This document shows, piece after piece, positions 15,872 through 23,258 of a DNA stretch of 64,000 bases. Each line of letters opens with the position of its first letter. Within the stretch, counting starts at the first letter, position 1. The translations under genes were made by a program, and so were the position numbers. The stretch is from the NCBI GenBank assembly GCA_041690355.1, contig JAWLHK010000009.1:1-64000 (forward strand), given 5' to 3'. The notes under the pieces are model-generated. The model was not told the origin of the DNA, ran no database searches, and saw nothing but the letters and a program-made list of their open reading frames with translations. The stretch comes from JAWLHK01 sp041690355 [NCBI: bacterium] (GTDB taxonomy: Bacteria > J088 > JAWLBW01).

Positions 15872-16634
15872 GACTGATGCGCCCGAGCAGCCAGCTCGTG
15901 ACCGTCAGGTTGGCCACGTGATTGGCCGCACCGTAGACGTCGGGATAGATGACGCGCGCATCCCGCCGTTCGAGTGCGCCGCAGATGCGCTCGGCGAGAA
16001 CCTCCGCTTTTCCCGTGGGAAGAAAACGCGAGACGAGTCCCTGGCGCACCTGGCCGCGCGCGTGGCTTTCGAGCCCGGAAAAGATCGGCCCTGGATAGAC
16101 GGTGACGACGTCGACGCCATGCGGCTGCAGATCCAGACGCGCGATTTCCGAGGCGTTGCCCATGCCGGCCTTGGCGCCGCCGTAGTAGCTGCAGCCGGGG
16201 ATCGGGACGCGGCCGGCCATGCTGGCGACGTTGACGATCCAGCCGCGCTTTTCGCGGAGCATCGCCGGCAGGGCCAGGTCCATCAGCCGCAGCGGCGCCG
16301 TCAGGTTGATGTCGATGAGCTTCCGCCCGCGCTCCCACCCGGTGCCGGGAAAGCTGATGATCTCCATGGTTCCGGCGCAGTTGACGAGCACGTCGGGATC
16401 TCCCCGGCGCGCCGTCGTGTCGGCCCACCAGTTGGGGAGGCCGTCGATATCCGTCAGGTCGCACGGTTCGGCGCTCGCGTCGCCGCCGACTTCCTGAGCA
16501 CGCGCACGGAGCCCCGCGGCGTTCCGGTCGACGAGGGTCAGGCGCGCGCCGGGCCTGCGCCGGCGGAAGGCGGCAGCCAGGGCGCCCCCGATGGCGCCCG
16601 CCGCGCCCGTGATCAGAATGTGCCGCGGATCCAT
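15855..16634 (-). CDS. Short-chain dehydrogenase/reductase
   Basis: A 259-residue classical SDR. Cofactor motif TGAAGAIGG (residues 9-17), NCAG motif, catalytic Ser in VNVASMAG and YGGAK with the YxxxK pair near residue 160; the PGPIFSGLES segment follows. It interconverts an alcohol and a ketone with NAD(P). The start ATG at 16634 overlaps the TetR stop by one base (TGATG). As the gene upstream of the Baeyer-Villiger-type monooxygenase it may supply the ketone. The C-terminus is encoded by part of a 19-bp tandem repeat. Confidence 0.92.
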   Translation of the reverse strand: MDPRHILITGAAGAIGGALAAAFRRRRPGARLTLVDRNAAGLRARAQEVGGDASAEPCDLTDIDGLPNWWADTTARRGDPDVLVNCAGTMEIISFPGTGWERGRKLIDINLTAPLRLMDLALPAMLREKRGWIVNVASMAGRVPIPGCSYYGGAKAGMGNASEIARLDLQPHGVDVVTVYPGPIFSGLESHARGQVRQGLVSRFLPTGKAEVLAERICGALERRDARVIYPDVYGAANHVANLTVTSWLLGRISPQPHE

Positions 16635-17266
16635 CAGTCTCCCCTCTCGCCCCGCCCGGTCAGGAGCTCCCAGCACGCATCTCGGGCGGCGTTGATGTCG
16701 GCGGGCTTCAAGTCGATGTAGCCAAGACGCTGCGACTTGAAGACGCCGACGAAGGCCCCCCAGAAGAGCGCCATCGTAAGTTCCGGCCGCCGCTTCGCCG
16801 GAAAGATTCCCGCCCGCCGCCCCTGCTGCACCAGGCTGCGCAGAGGGATCAGGAGGCGCATCTCGACGGAGCGGCTTTCGTCGTCGAGGTAGCCGCGATG
16901 GTCCTGCATCTCGAGAAACTGGAAGGTTTCCGGATCTTCGGTCGCAAAAGCGGCGAGCCGGGACCAGAGCTCGTCGAACAGCGGCTTCGACGGTTCCACC
17001 GGCGGCAGGTCGTCGAACAGGCGCGACCGCAGGCGCTCCTTCGCGTCGCGGAACACGGCGTTGACGATCGCCTCTTTGCCGTCGAAGTAGTGATAGAGGG
17101 TCCCGACGCCAACCCCCGCCTCCTTCGCAATGGGTGGTACAGGAGTGCCGTGAACCCCGGCGCGCGCAAACACGCGCAGGGCGGCCGCGAGAATCCGGTC
17201 GCGCTTGTCGGCGCCGCGCGCTTCGGGCCCGGCGGAGGGGGCCCCGGCCGTCGAATGAACGTTCAT
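16634..17266 (-). CDS. TetR-family transcriptional regulator
   Basis: A 210-residue regulator. The N-terminal HTH is clear: KRDRILAAALRVFARAG, then IAKEAGVGVGTLYHYFDGKE and the AIVNAVF helix; the C-terminal ligand domain has no predicted specificity. The first codons ATG AAC GTT CAT lie inside a 24-bp perfect palindrome, and no other start codon exists before the HTH. No Shine-Dalgarno sequence is seen, so the mRNA may be leaderless or nearly so. It is the first gene of an operon with SDR, monooxygenase and patatin, which it probably represses together with itself. Confidence 0.93.
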   Translation of the reverse strand: MNVHSTAGAPSAGPEARGADKRDRILAAALRVFARAGVHGTPVPPIAKEAGVGVGTLYHYFDGKEAIVNAVFRDAKERLRSRLFDDLPPVEPSKPLFDELWSRLAAFATEDPETFQFLEMQDHRGYLDDESRSVEMRLLIPLRSLVQQGRRAGIFPAKRRPELTMALFWGAFVGVFKSQRLGYIDLKPADINAARDACWELLTGRGERGD

Positions 17267-17272
17267 TCGACG
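17249..17272. promoter_or_regulatory. TetR operator overlapping the tetR-like start codon
   Basis: A perfect 24-bp palindrome whose half is CGTCGAATGAAC. The inner GAATGAACGTTCATTC has the typical look of a TetR-family operator. It covers the start codon (17264-17266) and the first codons of the regulator gene, so bound repressor would block both transcription initiation and early elongation. Confidence 0.82.
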
Positions 17273-17326
17273 AGTCTGCCACAGAAACCGCCCTTGCGCA
17301 AGGCGCTCGAGCGGGCGGTTCCCGGC

Positions 17327-17872
17327 TCAGGACGGCTCGTTGATCGGCGCCGCCGGCAGCACCTCGGTGCGCAGTTCATTCACGCGGTCCTGCAGACGTC
17401 GCAGGCTTACGACACGCCGGCGCATCCAGGACGCCGTCTCGTCCTCGAGACCACCGCCGGTCAACCGCTCTTCGAGCAGCTGCAGGTCGCGCGCGAGACT
17501 CACGCCGATGAATTCCAGATACTCCCGGTCGAGCGGCTGGGGACGCCGCTCCGACAGGCGCGCGATCTCATCCTGCGCTTCGGGCCGCAGCAGCGTATCG
17601 GGCAGGCTGAACCCCTCTGCGCCGGCCAGGCGCTCGATCTCGTCGAGGGCTTCACGGTGATCGCGCACGAGATCTTCAGACAGTCCGTCGATCTGCGGGT
17701 TCTCATTGCGGATATGGCCGATCATCGAAGCGTCGATCCGCTCCTGCAGACCACGGGCGGCCTCGGTGAGAAACTCGCGATCGGCCTGCGCAAAGGCGGC
17801 TCCGCTCCAGACGAGCAGCGAAAGGGCAAGCGTGCCCCGTAGCAGAGCGCTGATAAGCTTCACCTGTGTCAT
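17327..17872 (-). CDS. Secreted DUF4142-like protein
   Basis: A 181-residue exported protein. The signal peptide ends near AAFAQA. The mature part is all-helical, with the FLTEAARGLQERI opening and later the LVRDHREALDEIERLA segment that match the ferritin-like DUF4142 family (a four-helix periplasmic fold of unknown function). It begins in a 4-bp overlap with the end of the preceding small lipoprotein gene, so the two form an operon. Metal-binding residues cannot be assigned with confidence. Confidence 0.75.
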   Translation of the reverse strand: MTQVKLISALLRGTLALSLLVWSGAAFAQADREFLTEAARGLQERIDASMIGHIRNENPQIDGLSEDLVRDHREALDEIERLAGAEGFSLPDTLLRPEAQDEIARLSERRPQPLDREYLEFIGVSLARDLQLLEERLTGGGLEDETASWMRRRVVSLRRLQDRVNELRTEVLPAAPINEPS

Positions 17873-18075
17873 GGCTGCGCCTCCTCTCCCGCAGGTCCCT
17901 CGGCCTCTTCGCCCATCCAGTCGGGCGCCCCCGAAGACTCCGATCCGCTGCCGGTACCCGGAGAGTCACCCTCCATCGGACCGCGCTCTTCTTCGACCAC
18001 CCCGGGGGGCTCCCGGTCACATGCGACTGCGCCTGCGCCCAGGCCGACGAGGCATGCAAGAATCCATGTTTTCAT
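17869..18075 (-). CDS. Small lipoprotein
   Basis: A 68-residue predicted lipoprotein: MKTWILACLVGLGAGAVAC with lipobox GAVAC, then a short, acidic, Gly/Ser/Glu/Pro-rich tail with no fold apparent. The frame extends further upstream, but the ATG at 18075 places a normal signal peptide at the N-terminus. Its stop overlaps the start of the DUF4142-like gene by 4 bp (ATGA). Function unknown; such tails often act as linkers or are degraded. Confidence 0.6.
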   Translation of the reverse strand: MKTWILACLVGLGAGAVACDREPPGVVEEERGPMEGDSPGTGSGSESSGAPDWMGEEAEGPAGEEAQP

Positions 18076-18185
18076 GAATCCAGCCTGCGCTACGCGCAGC
18101 CGGCCCGGAAGGGTCGCGGGTGAAGAAGAAAGCACCCCGGGGAGCAGCATTGTCAGCGATTGATTAGATGCACAGATTGGATGAC

Positions 18186-18446
18186 TCAAGGACGGCGTGA
18201 CGGCGACCGTTGGCCTGCGAGCAGTCCTGCGATGCTCAGGTCTTCATCGACCTGCGGCCAGCGAATCCCTTCGCCATCTCCAAGAAGTTCCCACTGCGCA
18301 CGCTGTACAGGGGTGGCATCGGCCAGGCGCGGATACCATGCGAGCGGAACGGCTATACGCCGCCCATCCAGAAGTGAAACGACGATCTCGTCAACGGTGA
18401 CCTCGACCTCTTTGGCGCGTGGCCCCTCAACGGTAGAAGAACTCAT
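18186..18446 (-). CDS. DUF2442 domain protein
   Basis: An 86-residue protein with the DUF2442 core (VDEIVVSLLDGRRIAVPLAWYPRL, then the WPQVDEDLSIAGLL ending). DUF2442 genes often follow a DUF4160 gene, as here, where the two overlap by 20 bp. The pairing has been noted as toxin-antitoxin-like, but no activity is established for these families. The neighbouring pair is a VapBC-type system on the same strand. Confidence 0.85.
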   Translation of the reverse strand: MSSSTVEGPRAKEVEVTVDEIVVSLLDGRRIAVPLAWYPRLADATPVQRAQWELLGDGEGIRWPQVDEDLSIAGLLAGQRSPSRRP

Positions 18447-18690
18447 TCCAAGCCTGCTCGAAGCGTCCGCGATTCACACGGACGTGGTTTCGAATCTCAT
18501 TCAATTCCTGTGCAGAAAAGCGGCTGGACGATGCCAGTTCCAGGGAGCCCAGCCAGATCTTGGCAAGACTCCTGTCCCGCTGCACATGGACATGTGGCGG
18601 CTCGCTTCCTTCGTTGCTGTAAAAGAAAAAACGATAAGGTCCGATAACCGCCACTGTCGGCACAGGTCCATCATACCCTTTTCGTTCCAA
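18427..18690 (-). CDS. DUF4160 domain protein
   Basis: An 87-residue protein with the DUF4160 hallmarks: PTVAVIGPYRFFFYSNEG, PPHVHVQRD and AKIWLGSLELA. The His-rich PHVHV segment is the most conserved part of the family. It overlaps the DUF2442 gene by 20 bp, so the two are co-translated. A little downstream of the VapC-like gene on the same strand, hence possibly in one transcript with it. Confidence 0.87.
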   Translation of the reverse strand: MERKGYDGPVPTVAVIGPYRFFFYSNEGSEPPHVHVQRDRSLAKIWLGSLELASSSRFSAQELNEIRNHVRVNRGRFEQAWNEFFYR

Positions 18691-18709
18691 GGAATGAGTA
18701 GAAATCTGT

Positions 18710-19141
18710 TCAGGCCAGCGGATTCACGACTTCGACCCAGGGAAAGCGGTGGAAGTCCATGTCGTTCGTGTAGATCCGGCGGATACCGTGTTCGCGCATG
18801 AGAACGGCCGTGTGCATATCGAACATCTTGTTCCCCGCCACGAGCGGAACCTCGGCGATCGACTGCGCAAGCAGCGGGGCATGCCGTTCCGTATGCGTGA
18901 GGATCTGCAGGGACGGCGATGCCTGCAGGGCCTGGAGGAACTCGTTCGCCTGTGACGCCGTCCACGGCCGTACCTTGACGCGCGCGTGGGTCGAGACGCG
19001 CAGGAACTCGTAGAGAATGTTCCACCCCAGCGCCCACGGTTCGTTTCCGGCCCGCAGACGCTCGAGGAGCGCATAGGCCTTGGCATGCTCGGGAACAGAG
19101 GAATCTGCGGCGTAGAGCAGGATGTTCGTGTCGACGACCAT
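18710..19141 (-). CDS. PIN-domain ribonuclease, VapC-like toxin
   Basis: A 143-residue PIN-domain protein. Acidic residues expected at the magnesium site are present: Asp4 in MVVDTNILLYA, Glu45 in LYEFLRV, Asp108 in MFDMHTA and Asp127/129 in TNDMDF. VapC toxins cleave tRNA or rRNA. The gene starts two bases after the stop of a small ribbon-helix-helix-like gene, the usual antitoxin-toxin order. Substrate unknown. Confidence 0.9.
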   Translation of the reverse strand: MVVDTNILLYAADSSVPEHAKAYALLERLRAGNEPWALGWNILYEFLRVSTHARVKVRPWTASQANEFLQALQASPSLQILTHTERHAPLLAQSIAEVPLVAGNKMFDMHTAVLMREHGIRRIYTNDMDFHRFPWVEVVNPLA

Positions 19142-19143
19142 GC

Positions 19144-19380
19144 TCAGTCGCCGCGGTCGAGCACGTCGTAGAGCGCATCGCGGTTCGCGACGTCGACGAG
19201 AAAGCCCCCTTGGTCGCCGGCCGGCAGGGGGGGCAGTGGTGTCTGGAGACTGATCGGTTCGCTGAGGTAGCGCGCCACGGCTTCTTCGACGATCGAAGAG
19301 ATCGACCGGTGATCGGCAGTCGCCTTTTCACGTAACCGCTGCAGAGTTACCTCAGGGAGAACCAACGTTGTCTTCTTCAT
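19144..19380 (-). CDS. Ribbon-helix-helix antitoxin, VapB-like
   Basis: A 78-residue protein. The N-terminus KKTTLVLPEVTLQRLREKA, followed by a second helix SISSIVEEAVARYL, is a ribbon-helix-helix DNA-binding unit; the tail (from about residue 50) would bind the toxin. An in-frame ATG four codons upstream (19392) exists, but the likely -10 box lies at 19393-19398, so 19380 is the better start. An inverted repeat overlaps that promoter, consistent with autorepression by the antitoxin-toxin complex. Confidence 0.82.
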   Translation of the reverse strand: MKKTTLVLPEVTLQRLREKATADHRSISSIVEEAVARYLSEPISLQTPLPPLPAGDQGGFLVDVANRDALYDVLDRGD

Positions 19381-19381
19381 A

Positions 19382-19420
19382 CGTACCACCATATCATAGG
19401 TACGGCTGTATGGCAACCAA
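19382..19420 (-). promoter_or_regulatory. Promoter and operator of the vapBC-like pair
   Basis: On the minus strand TTGGTT (19420-19415), a 16-bp spacer and TATGAT (19398-19393) form a promoter. The inverted repeat CGTACC (19382-19387) and GGTACG (19399-19404) encloses the -10 box, the layout expected for an autoregulated toxin-antitoxin operon. Confidence 0.6.
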
Positions 19421-19488
19421 GGCTGTCCGGGCATGAAAGGCCCCCTCATGCGTGTTACGATGACCCACTTGGTTCCCCCGGGAGGCCC

Positions 19489-19953
19489 ATGGAAGTCGCT
19501 CTGAATACCGTCGTCACCCTCAATTTCCGCCTCACGGATGTCGACGGGAACATTCTGGACCAGTCGCAGGACGGAACCTTTCAGTACCTGCACGGCCACG
19601 GGCGGATTCTCCCGGGTCTCGAGCGCGCACTCGAGGGAAAACGGGCCGGCGACAACGTGGATGTCGAGCTCCCCCCGAACCAGGGGTTCGGCGAACGGGA
19701 TGAGAACCTGACGGAGATCGCGCCGCGCAAGATTTTCAAGGACCTCGACGTCAAGCCGGGGATGAAGTTCCAGGCGCGCGACAAAAGCGGCCGCTTCGTC
19801 CCTCTGCACGTCGTGCGCGTCGACGGAGATGACATCCATGTCGACGCGAATCATCCGCTCGCCGGCATGACCCTCTACTTCAGCATCGACGTCCTGGACG
19901 TGCGCGAGCCCACCGAAGCCGAACTCGGCCACTGGCCTGCGGCCGATTCCTGA
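19489..19953 (+). CDS. SlyD-like FKBP-type peptidyl-prolyl isomerase
   Basis: A 154-residue FKBP-type protein of the SlyD branch. VVTLNFRLTDVDGNILDQS opens the fold, QYLHGHGRILPGLERALEG is the active-site signature, an insert-in-flap chaperone region follows (about 70-125), and HPLAGMTLYFSIDVLDV closes the FKBP part. There is no His-rich metal tail. The start has GGGAGG just upstream. A second member of the family lies at 41496-41981. The final codons and the stop lie in a GATTCCT-type heptamer array, so the C-terminus was partly made by the repeat. Confidence 0.93.
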   Translation: MEVALNTVVTLNFRLTDVDGNILDQSQDGTFQYLHGHGRILPGLERALEGKRAGDNVDVELPPNQGFGERDENLTEIAPRKIFKDLDVKPGMKFQARDKSGRFVPLHVVRVDGDDIHVDANHPLAGMTLYFSIDVLDVREPTEAELGHWPAADS

Positions 19954-19972
19954 TGCCTGATTCTTGATTCCT
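19945..19972. repeat. Heptamer array, GATTCCT type, overlapping a stop codon
   Basis: Units GATTCCT, GATGCCT, GATTCTT, GATTCCT follow each other with a period of 7. The first unit carries the last codons and the TGA stop (19951-19953) of the SlyD-like gene. Confidence 0.85.
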
Positions 19973-19993
19973 GAGCCGGAACAAGGGGGGCTC

Positions 19994-20256
19994 CAGTCCT
20001 TGCCGGCAATCGTCAATCGTAAATCGTAAATCGTCAATGGAAGTGCGCCCCCTCGCTGTCACGCTCCATTCCCTTTCGCGCGGTCAGCTCGGGACGAACG
20101 GAAGTCCTTGCCGGCAAATCGTCAATCGTAAATCGTCAATCGTCAATGGAAGTGCGCCCCCTCGCCGTCGCGCTCCATTCCCTTTCGCGCGGTCAGCTCG
20201 GGACGAACGGAAGCCCTTGCCGGCAAATCGTCAATTGTAAATCGTCAATCGTCAAT
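19994..20256. repeat. Composite repeat: 109-bp tandem duplication of module plus heptamers (copies B and C)
   Basis: The 365-bp gap between the SlyD-like and MBOAT genes holds almost only repeats. A module tail (19994-20010) and four heptamers (CGTCAAT, CGTAAAT, CGTAAAT, CGTCAAT, 20011-20038) come first. Then two 109-bp units follow, 20039-20147 and 20148-20256, each with an 81-bp module and four heptamers of the CGTMAAT type; they differ at four positions. The remaining 62 bp to the MBOAT start carry no evident gene. Confidence 0.95.
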
Positions 20257-20318
20257 TCGCGTTGCTCGTCACTTATTGTCCCGCTTGTTAAGATGTTGCA
20301 CGCCTTTCTGACGTGTAA

Positions 20319-21848
20319 ATGCTTTTCGTATCGCCGGTTTTTCTCTTCCTGTTTCTCCCGCTGACGCTCGCGGGGTTCATCCTTCTCGGACGCCGCTTCG
20401 GTGCGCGCGCGGCCACCCGCTGGCTTTTATTCGCCTCGCTCTTCTATTACGGCTGGTGGCGGCCCGAGTACCTGCTGCTCATCGTCGCCTCGATGGCCTT
20501 CAACTTCGCGGTCGGCACCCGCCTTGCGCGGAGCCCCTCCCGGCTGCTGCTCGGGCTCGGCGTCGGGGGAAATCTGCTGGCGCTCGGCTACTACAAGTAC
20601 GCCGGGTTCGCGGCCGAGAGCCTCAACTGGGCGCTCGATCTCCGGCTGCCCGTTCCCGAAATCGTGCTCCCGCTGGCCATCTCCTTCTTTACCTTCCAGC
20701 AGATCGCCTATCTGGTCGATGCGCATCGAGGCACGGTGCCGCCGCAGCAGCCCGGGCATTACGCGCTCTTCATCAGTTTCTTTCCGCAGCTCATCGCCGG
20801 TCCTATCGTCCACCACAAGGAGATGATGCCGCAGTTCGAGCGGCCCGACCTGCTGAAGCTCTCTGCCGAACGGGTGACACTCGGGCTGACCATGTTCTTT
20901 CTGGGCATGGGCAAGAAGCTGCTGCTCGCCGACAACGTCGCGCCCTATGCCAACGACGTCTTCGGCGCGGTCGAGAACGGTACCGCCATCGGTGCCGTCG
21001 AAGCCTGGATCGGCACGCTCGCCTATACGCTGCAGCTCTACTTCGACTTTTCGGGCTACTGCGACATGGCCATCGGGGCCGCCTTTCTTTTCGGGATCCG
21101 GCTGCCGATCAATTTTGATTCCCCTTACCAGGCTGGGAACATCATCGACTTCTGGCGCCGCTGGCACATCACGCTCTCCCGCTTTCTGCGCGATTACCTC
21201 TACATTCCCCTCGGGGGGAACCGGTATGGCCGCGCGCGGCGCCACCTCAATCTCTTTCTGACCATGCTGCTCGGCGGCCTCTGGCACGGGGCCTCCTGGG
21301 CCTTCGTGCTCTGGGGCGCCCTGCACGGCCTCTACCTGGTCATCAATCACGGCTGGCGCGCGATCCGCGGCTCGGCACGGGTGAGCCGCGCGGAACTGCT
21401 GGTGGCCCGCGGTCTCACGTTCGCGGCCGTCGTGCTCGCCTGGGTCCCCTTTCGCGCCGCGAACTTGAAGGACACGTGGGCCATGTGGGGCGCGCTCTTC
21501 GGCGTCAACGGCATTCGGCTGCCCACGGAGTTCGCAACCAAGCTCGCGGTGCTGCAGCCCCTGTTTGCCCCACTCGACGTGCGGTTCGTTCACCAGCTCG
21601 CCATCCCGGGCGTGAAGGTCCCCGTCCTGCTGCTTGCCGCTCTCCTGATCATCGTCTTGATCCTGCCGAACAGTCACCGGCTGCTCGGCAGTACCGGACC
21701 GCTCTTCTCGCCCCGAAGTGCACACGCGCAGCCTCGCCCCCTGCGCTGGGCGCCGACCGGCGCCTGGGGAGCCGCCATCGGCGTGGTCGCGTTGCTGAGC
21801 ATCCTCTCCCTCAACCGCATCAGCGATTTTCTCTACTTCCGCTTCTGA
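20319..21848 (+). CDS. MBOAT-family membrane O-acyltransferase (AlgI-like)
   Basis: A 509-residue polytopic protein with about ten to twelve membrane helices, starting MLFVSPVFLFLFLPLTLAGF, as in AlgI/PatA-type proteins. The conserved MBOAT core is present: YFDFSGYCDMAIG, DFWRRWHITLSRFLRDYLYI and LLGGLWHGASWAF with the catalytic His. These proteins pass an acyl group across the cytoplasmic membrane to an extracellular sugar polymer. The next gene, 4 bp downstream, encodes an SGNH-like partner, as is usual for the pair. No clear Shine-Dalgarno precedes the ATG. Polymer and acyl group unknown; no polymer biosynthesis genes are in the window. Confidence 0.93.
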   Translation: MLFVSPVFLFLFLPLTLAGFILLGRRFGARAATRWLLFASLFYYGWWRPEYLLLIVASMAFNFAVGTRLARSPSRLLLGLGVGGNLLALGYYKYAGFAAESLNWALDLRLPVPEIVLPLAISFFTFQQIAYLVDAHRGTVPPQQPGHYALFISFFPQLIAGPIVHHKEMMPQFERPDLLKLSAERVTLGLTMFFLGMGKKLLLADNVAPYANDVFGAVENGTAIGAVEAWIGTLAYTLQLYFDFSGYCDMAIGAAFLFGIRLPINFDSPYQAGNIIDFWRRWHITLSRFLRDYLYIPLGGNRYGRARRHLNLFLTMLLGGLWHGASWAFVLWGALHGLYLVINHGWRAIRGSARVSRAELLVARGLTFAAVVLAWVPFRAANLKDTWAMWGALFGVNGIRLPTEFATKLAVLQPLFAPLDVRFVHQLAIPGVKVPVLLLAALLIIVLILPNSHRLLGSTGPLFSPRSAHAQPRPLRWAPTGAWGAAIGVVALLSILSLNRISDFLYFRF

Positions 21849-21852
21849 GGCC

Positions 21853-23115
21853 ATGTACAGCCAACCGCACACCCGCTTCTGGACCGGTTTCGGCCTCGCC
21901 TTCGGCGGACTTCTGCTCGCCGTCGTCGCGTTCAACGCCTGGGTCGATCCGTACGGCCTCTACCGGCGCTCGGCGCACCCCGCCGGAACCACCGAGAACT
22001 TCAAGCGGGTACGGCTCTGGAAGACCGAAACCGTGCGGCGCCTCCAACCCCGGGCTGTCGTGCTCGGAACGTCCCGCGCCGATTTCGCATTCGACCCGGC
22101 GCATCCCGGCTGGTCGGCGCAACCCGTATTCAACTTCTCGGTTCCGGGCGCGAGCGGATACGAAATCCGCCGCGCCTTCGAGTTTGCCGACGAAGTCGGC
22201 GACCTGCGGCAGGCCCTGCTCGTACTCGACTACGGACCCTTTCTGGTGGACGGTGCTGACGCGGATTTCGTCACAGAACGCCTCCAGCTCGATCCCCCGC
22301 TCACCGTACGGGCCGCTGATCTGTACGGAACGCTCTTCGGCATCGATGCCGTGCTCGACGGCCTCGGTCTGCTGCTCGGTTGGCGCTCGTGGGACGGCGC
22401 GATTCCTTACCACGCGACCGGCTTGCGCAGTGACGCCCTGCTCGTCGACAAAGTTCTCGAAGCGGGCGGTCATCATGCCCGATTCCTCGCGCGCACGGGG
22501 CGGGCCATCGAACCGCACCGCCGCATGGCTCACCTGGAGCGTTGGGCGTATCCTGATTACCGCGCACTGCTCGAACGCGCCCATACCGAGGAGATCGACC
22601 TTCGCATCGTACTGTCGCCGCGGCACGTCTGGTCTCTGCTGCAGATCGACCTCGCCGGCGAATGGGATGCGTTCGTCCGCTGGAAAACCGACCTCGTTCG
22701 CATTAATGAAGAAGTGGCCGCGGCCCATGGAAGAGCGCCCTTCCCGCTCTGGGATTTCTACAAGGTGCACCCATTCACGACCGAGCCAATTCCGGCCGCC
22801 GGCGACGCGAAGACCACCATGCGCTGGCATGTCGAGTCTTCGCACTTCCGCACCGAGCTCGGAAACCGCGTTCTCGACCGGGTCTTCGGCTACGTCGATG
22901 CAGATCATCCTGCCGATCCGTCCTTCGGCGTGCTGCTTGCATCGGCTGACGTGAAGGCCGGCGCCGAGGCCGATCATGCCGCGGTGCGCGCGTATTGCGG
23001 TCGGTTCCTTGCAGACTGCGAGGAACTCCGCGCTCTCATCCTCCGGGGCACGGACGGCATCCCGGGAGCGCCGGTTGCCGGTGCGGCTTCGCCGCCGCCC
23101 GACGAAGGATTCTAG
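21853..23115 (+). CDS. SGNH-hydrolase-like membrane-anchored protein, MBOAT partner
   Basis: A 420-residue protein with an N-terminal signal anchor (about residues 10-32) and a large extracytoplasmic domain. After FNAWVDPYGLY comes AVVLGTSRADFAFDP, a GTSR motif in the place of the GDS box of SGNH hydrolases, then FNFSVPGASGYEIRR. A late WHVESSHFRTELG could supply the His block. This architecture is common in genes following MBOAT O-acyltransferases (AlgJ/AlgX-like function), which complete acyl transfer to the polymer. The start lies 4 bp after the MBOAT stop. Catalysis is inferred; the C-terminal 40 residues look disordered. Confidence 0.7.
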   Translation: MYSQPHTRFWTGFGLAFGGLLLAVVAFNAWVDPYGLYRRSAHPAGTTENFKRVRLWKTETVRRLQPRAVVLGTSRADFAFDPAHPGWSAQPVFNFSVPGASGYEIRRAFEFADEVGDLRQALLVLDYGPFLVDGADADFVTERLQLDPPLTVRAADLYGTLFGIDAVLDGLGLLLGWRSWDGAIPYHATGLRSDALLVDKVLEAGGHHARFLARTGRAIEPHRRMAHLERWAYPDYRALLERAHTEEIDLRIVLSPRHVWSLLQIDLAGEWDAFVRWKTDLVRINEEVAAAHGRAPFPLWDFYKVHPFTTEPIPAAGDAKTTMRWHVESSHFRTELGNRVLDRVFGYVDADHPADPSFGVLLASADVKAGAEADHAAVRAYCGRFLADCEELRALILRGTDGIPGAPVAGAASPPPDEGF

Positions 23116-23131
23116 CGGGCGTAAAATTGAA

Positions 23132-23154
23132 GACCGGCGACATTCACGCCGGTC
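23132..23154 (+). terminator. Hairpin after the MBOAT operon
   Basis: GACCGGCG and CGCCGGTC form a perfect 8-bp stem around ACATTCA, starting 16 bp after the stop of the SGNH-like gene. No T-tract follows, so it could be a weak or factor-dependent terminator, or a 3'-end stabilising hairpin. Confidence 0.4.
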
Positions 23155-23258
23155 GCCCGCCGTTCCCCACCTCTCGCGACGGCGTGGAAATCCGCCTACG
23201 ATAAGGCAGGTACCATCGTTCCGCGCGCGACGTTCCCCTTCATCGTTCGGAGTCCCGC

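Noticed and set aside
15855-17282. One long frame suggesting a fused TetR-SDR protein
   Set aside because: The TetR protein is in another frame and the SDR has its own ATG at 16634; the upstream part of the long frame is a shadow of the TetR gene.
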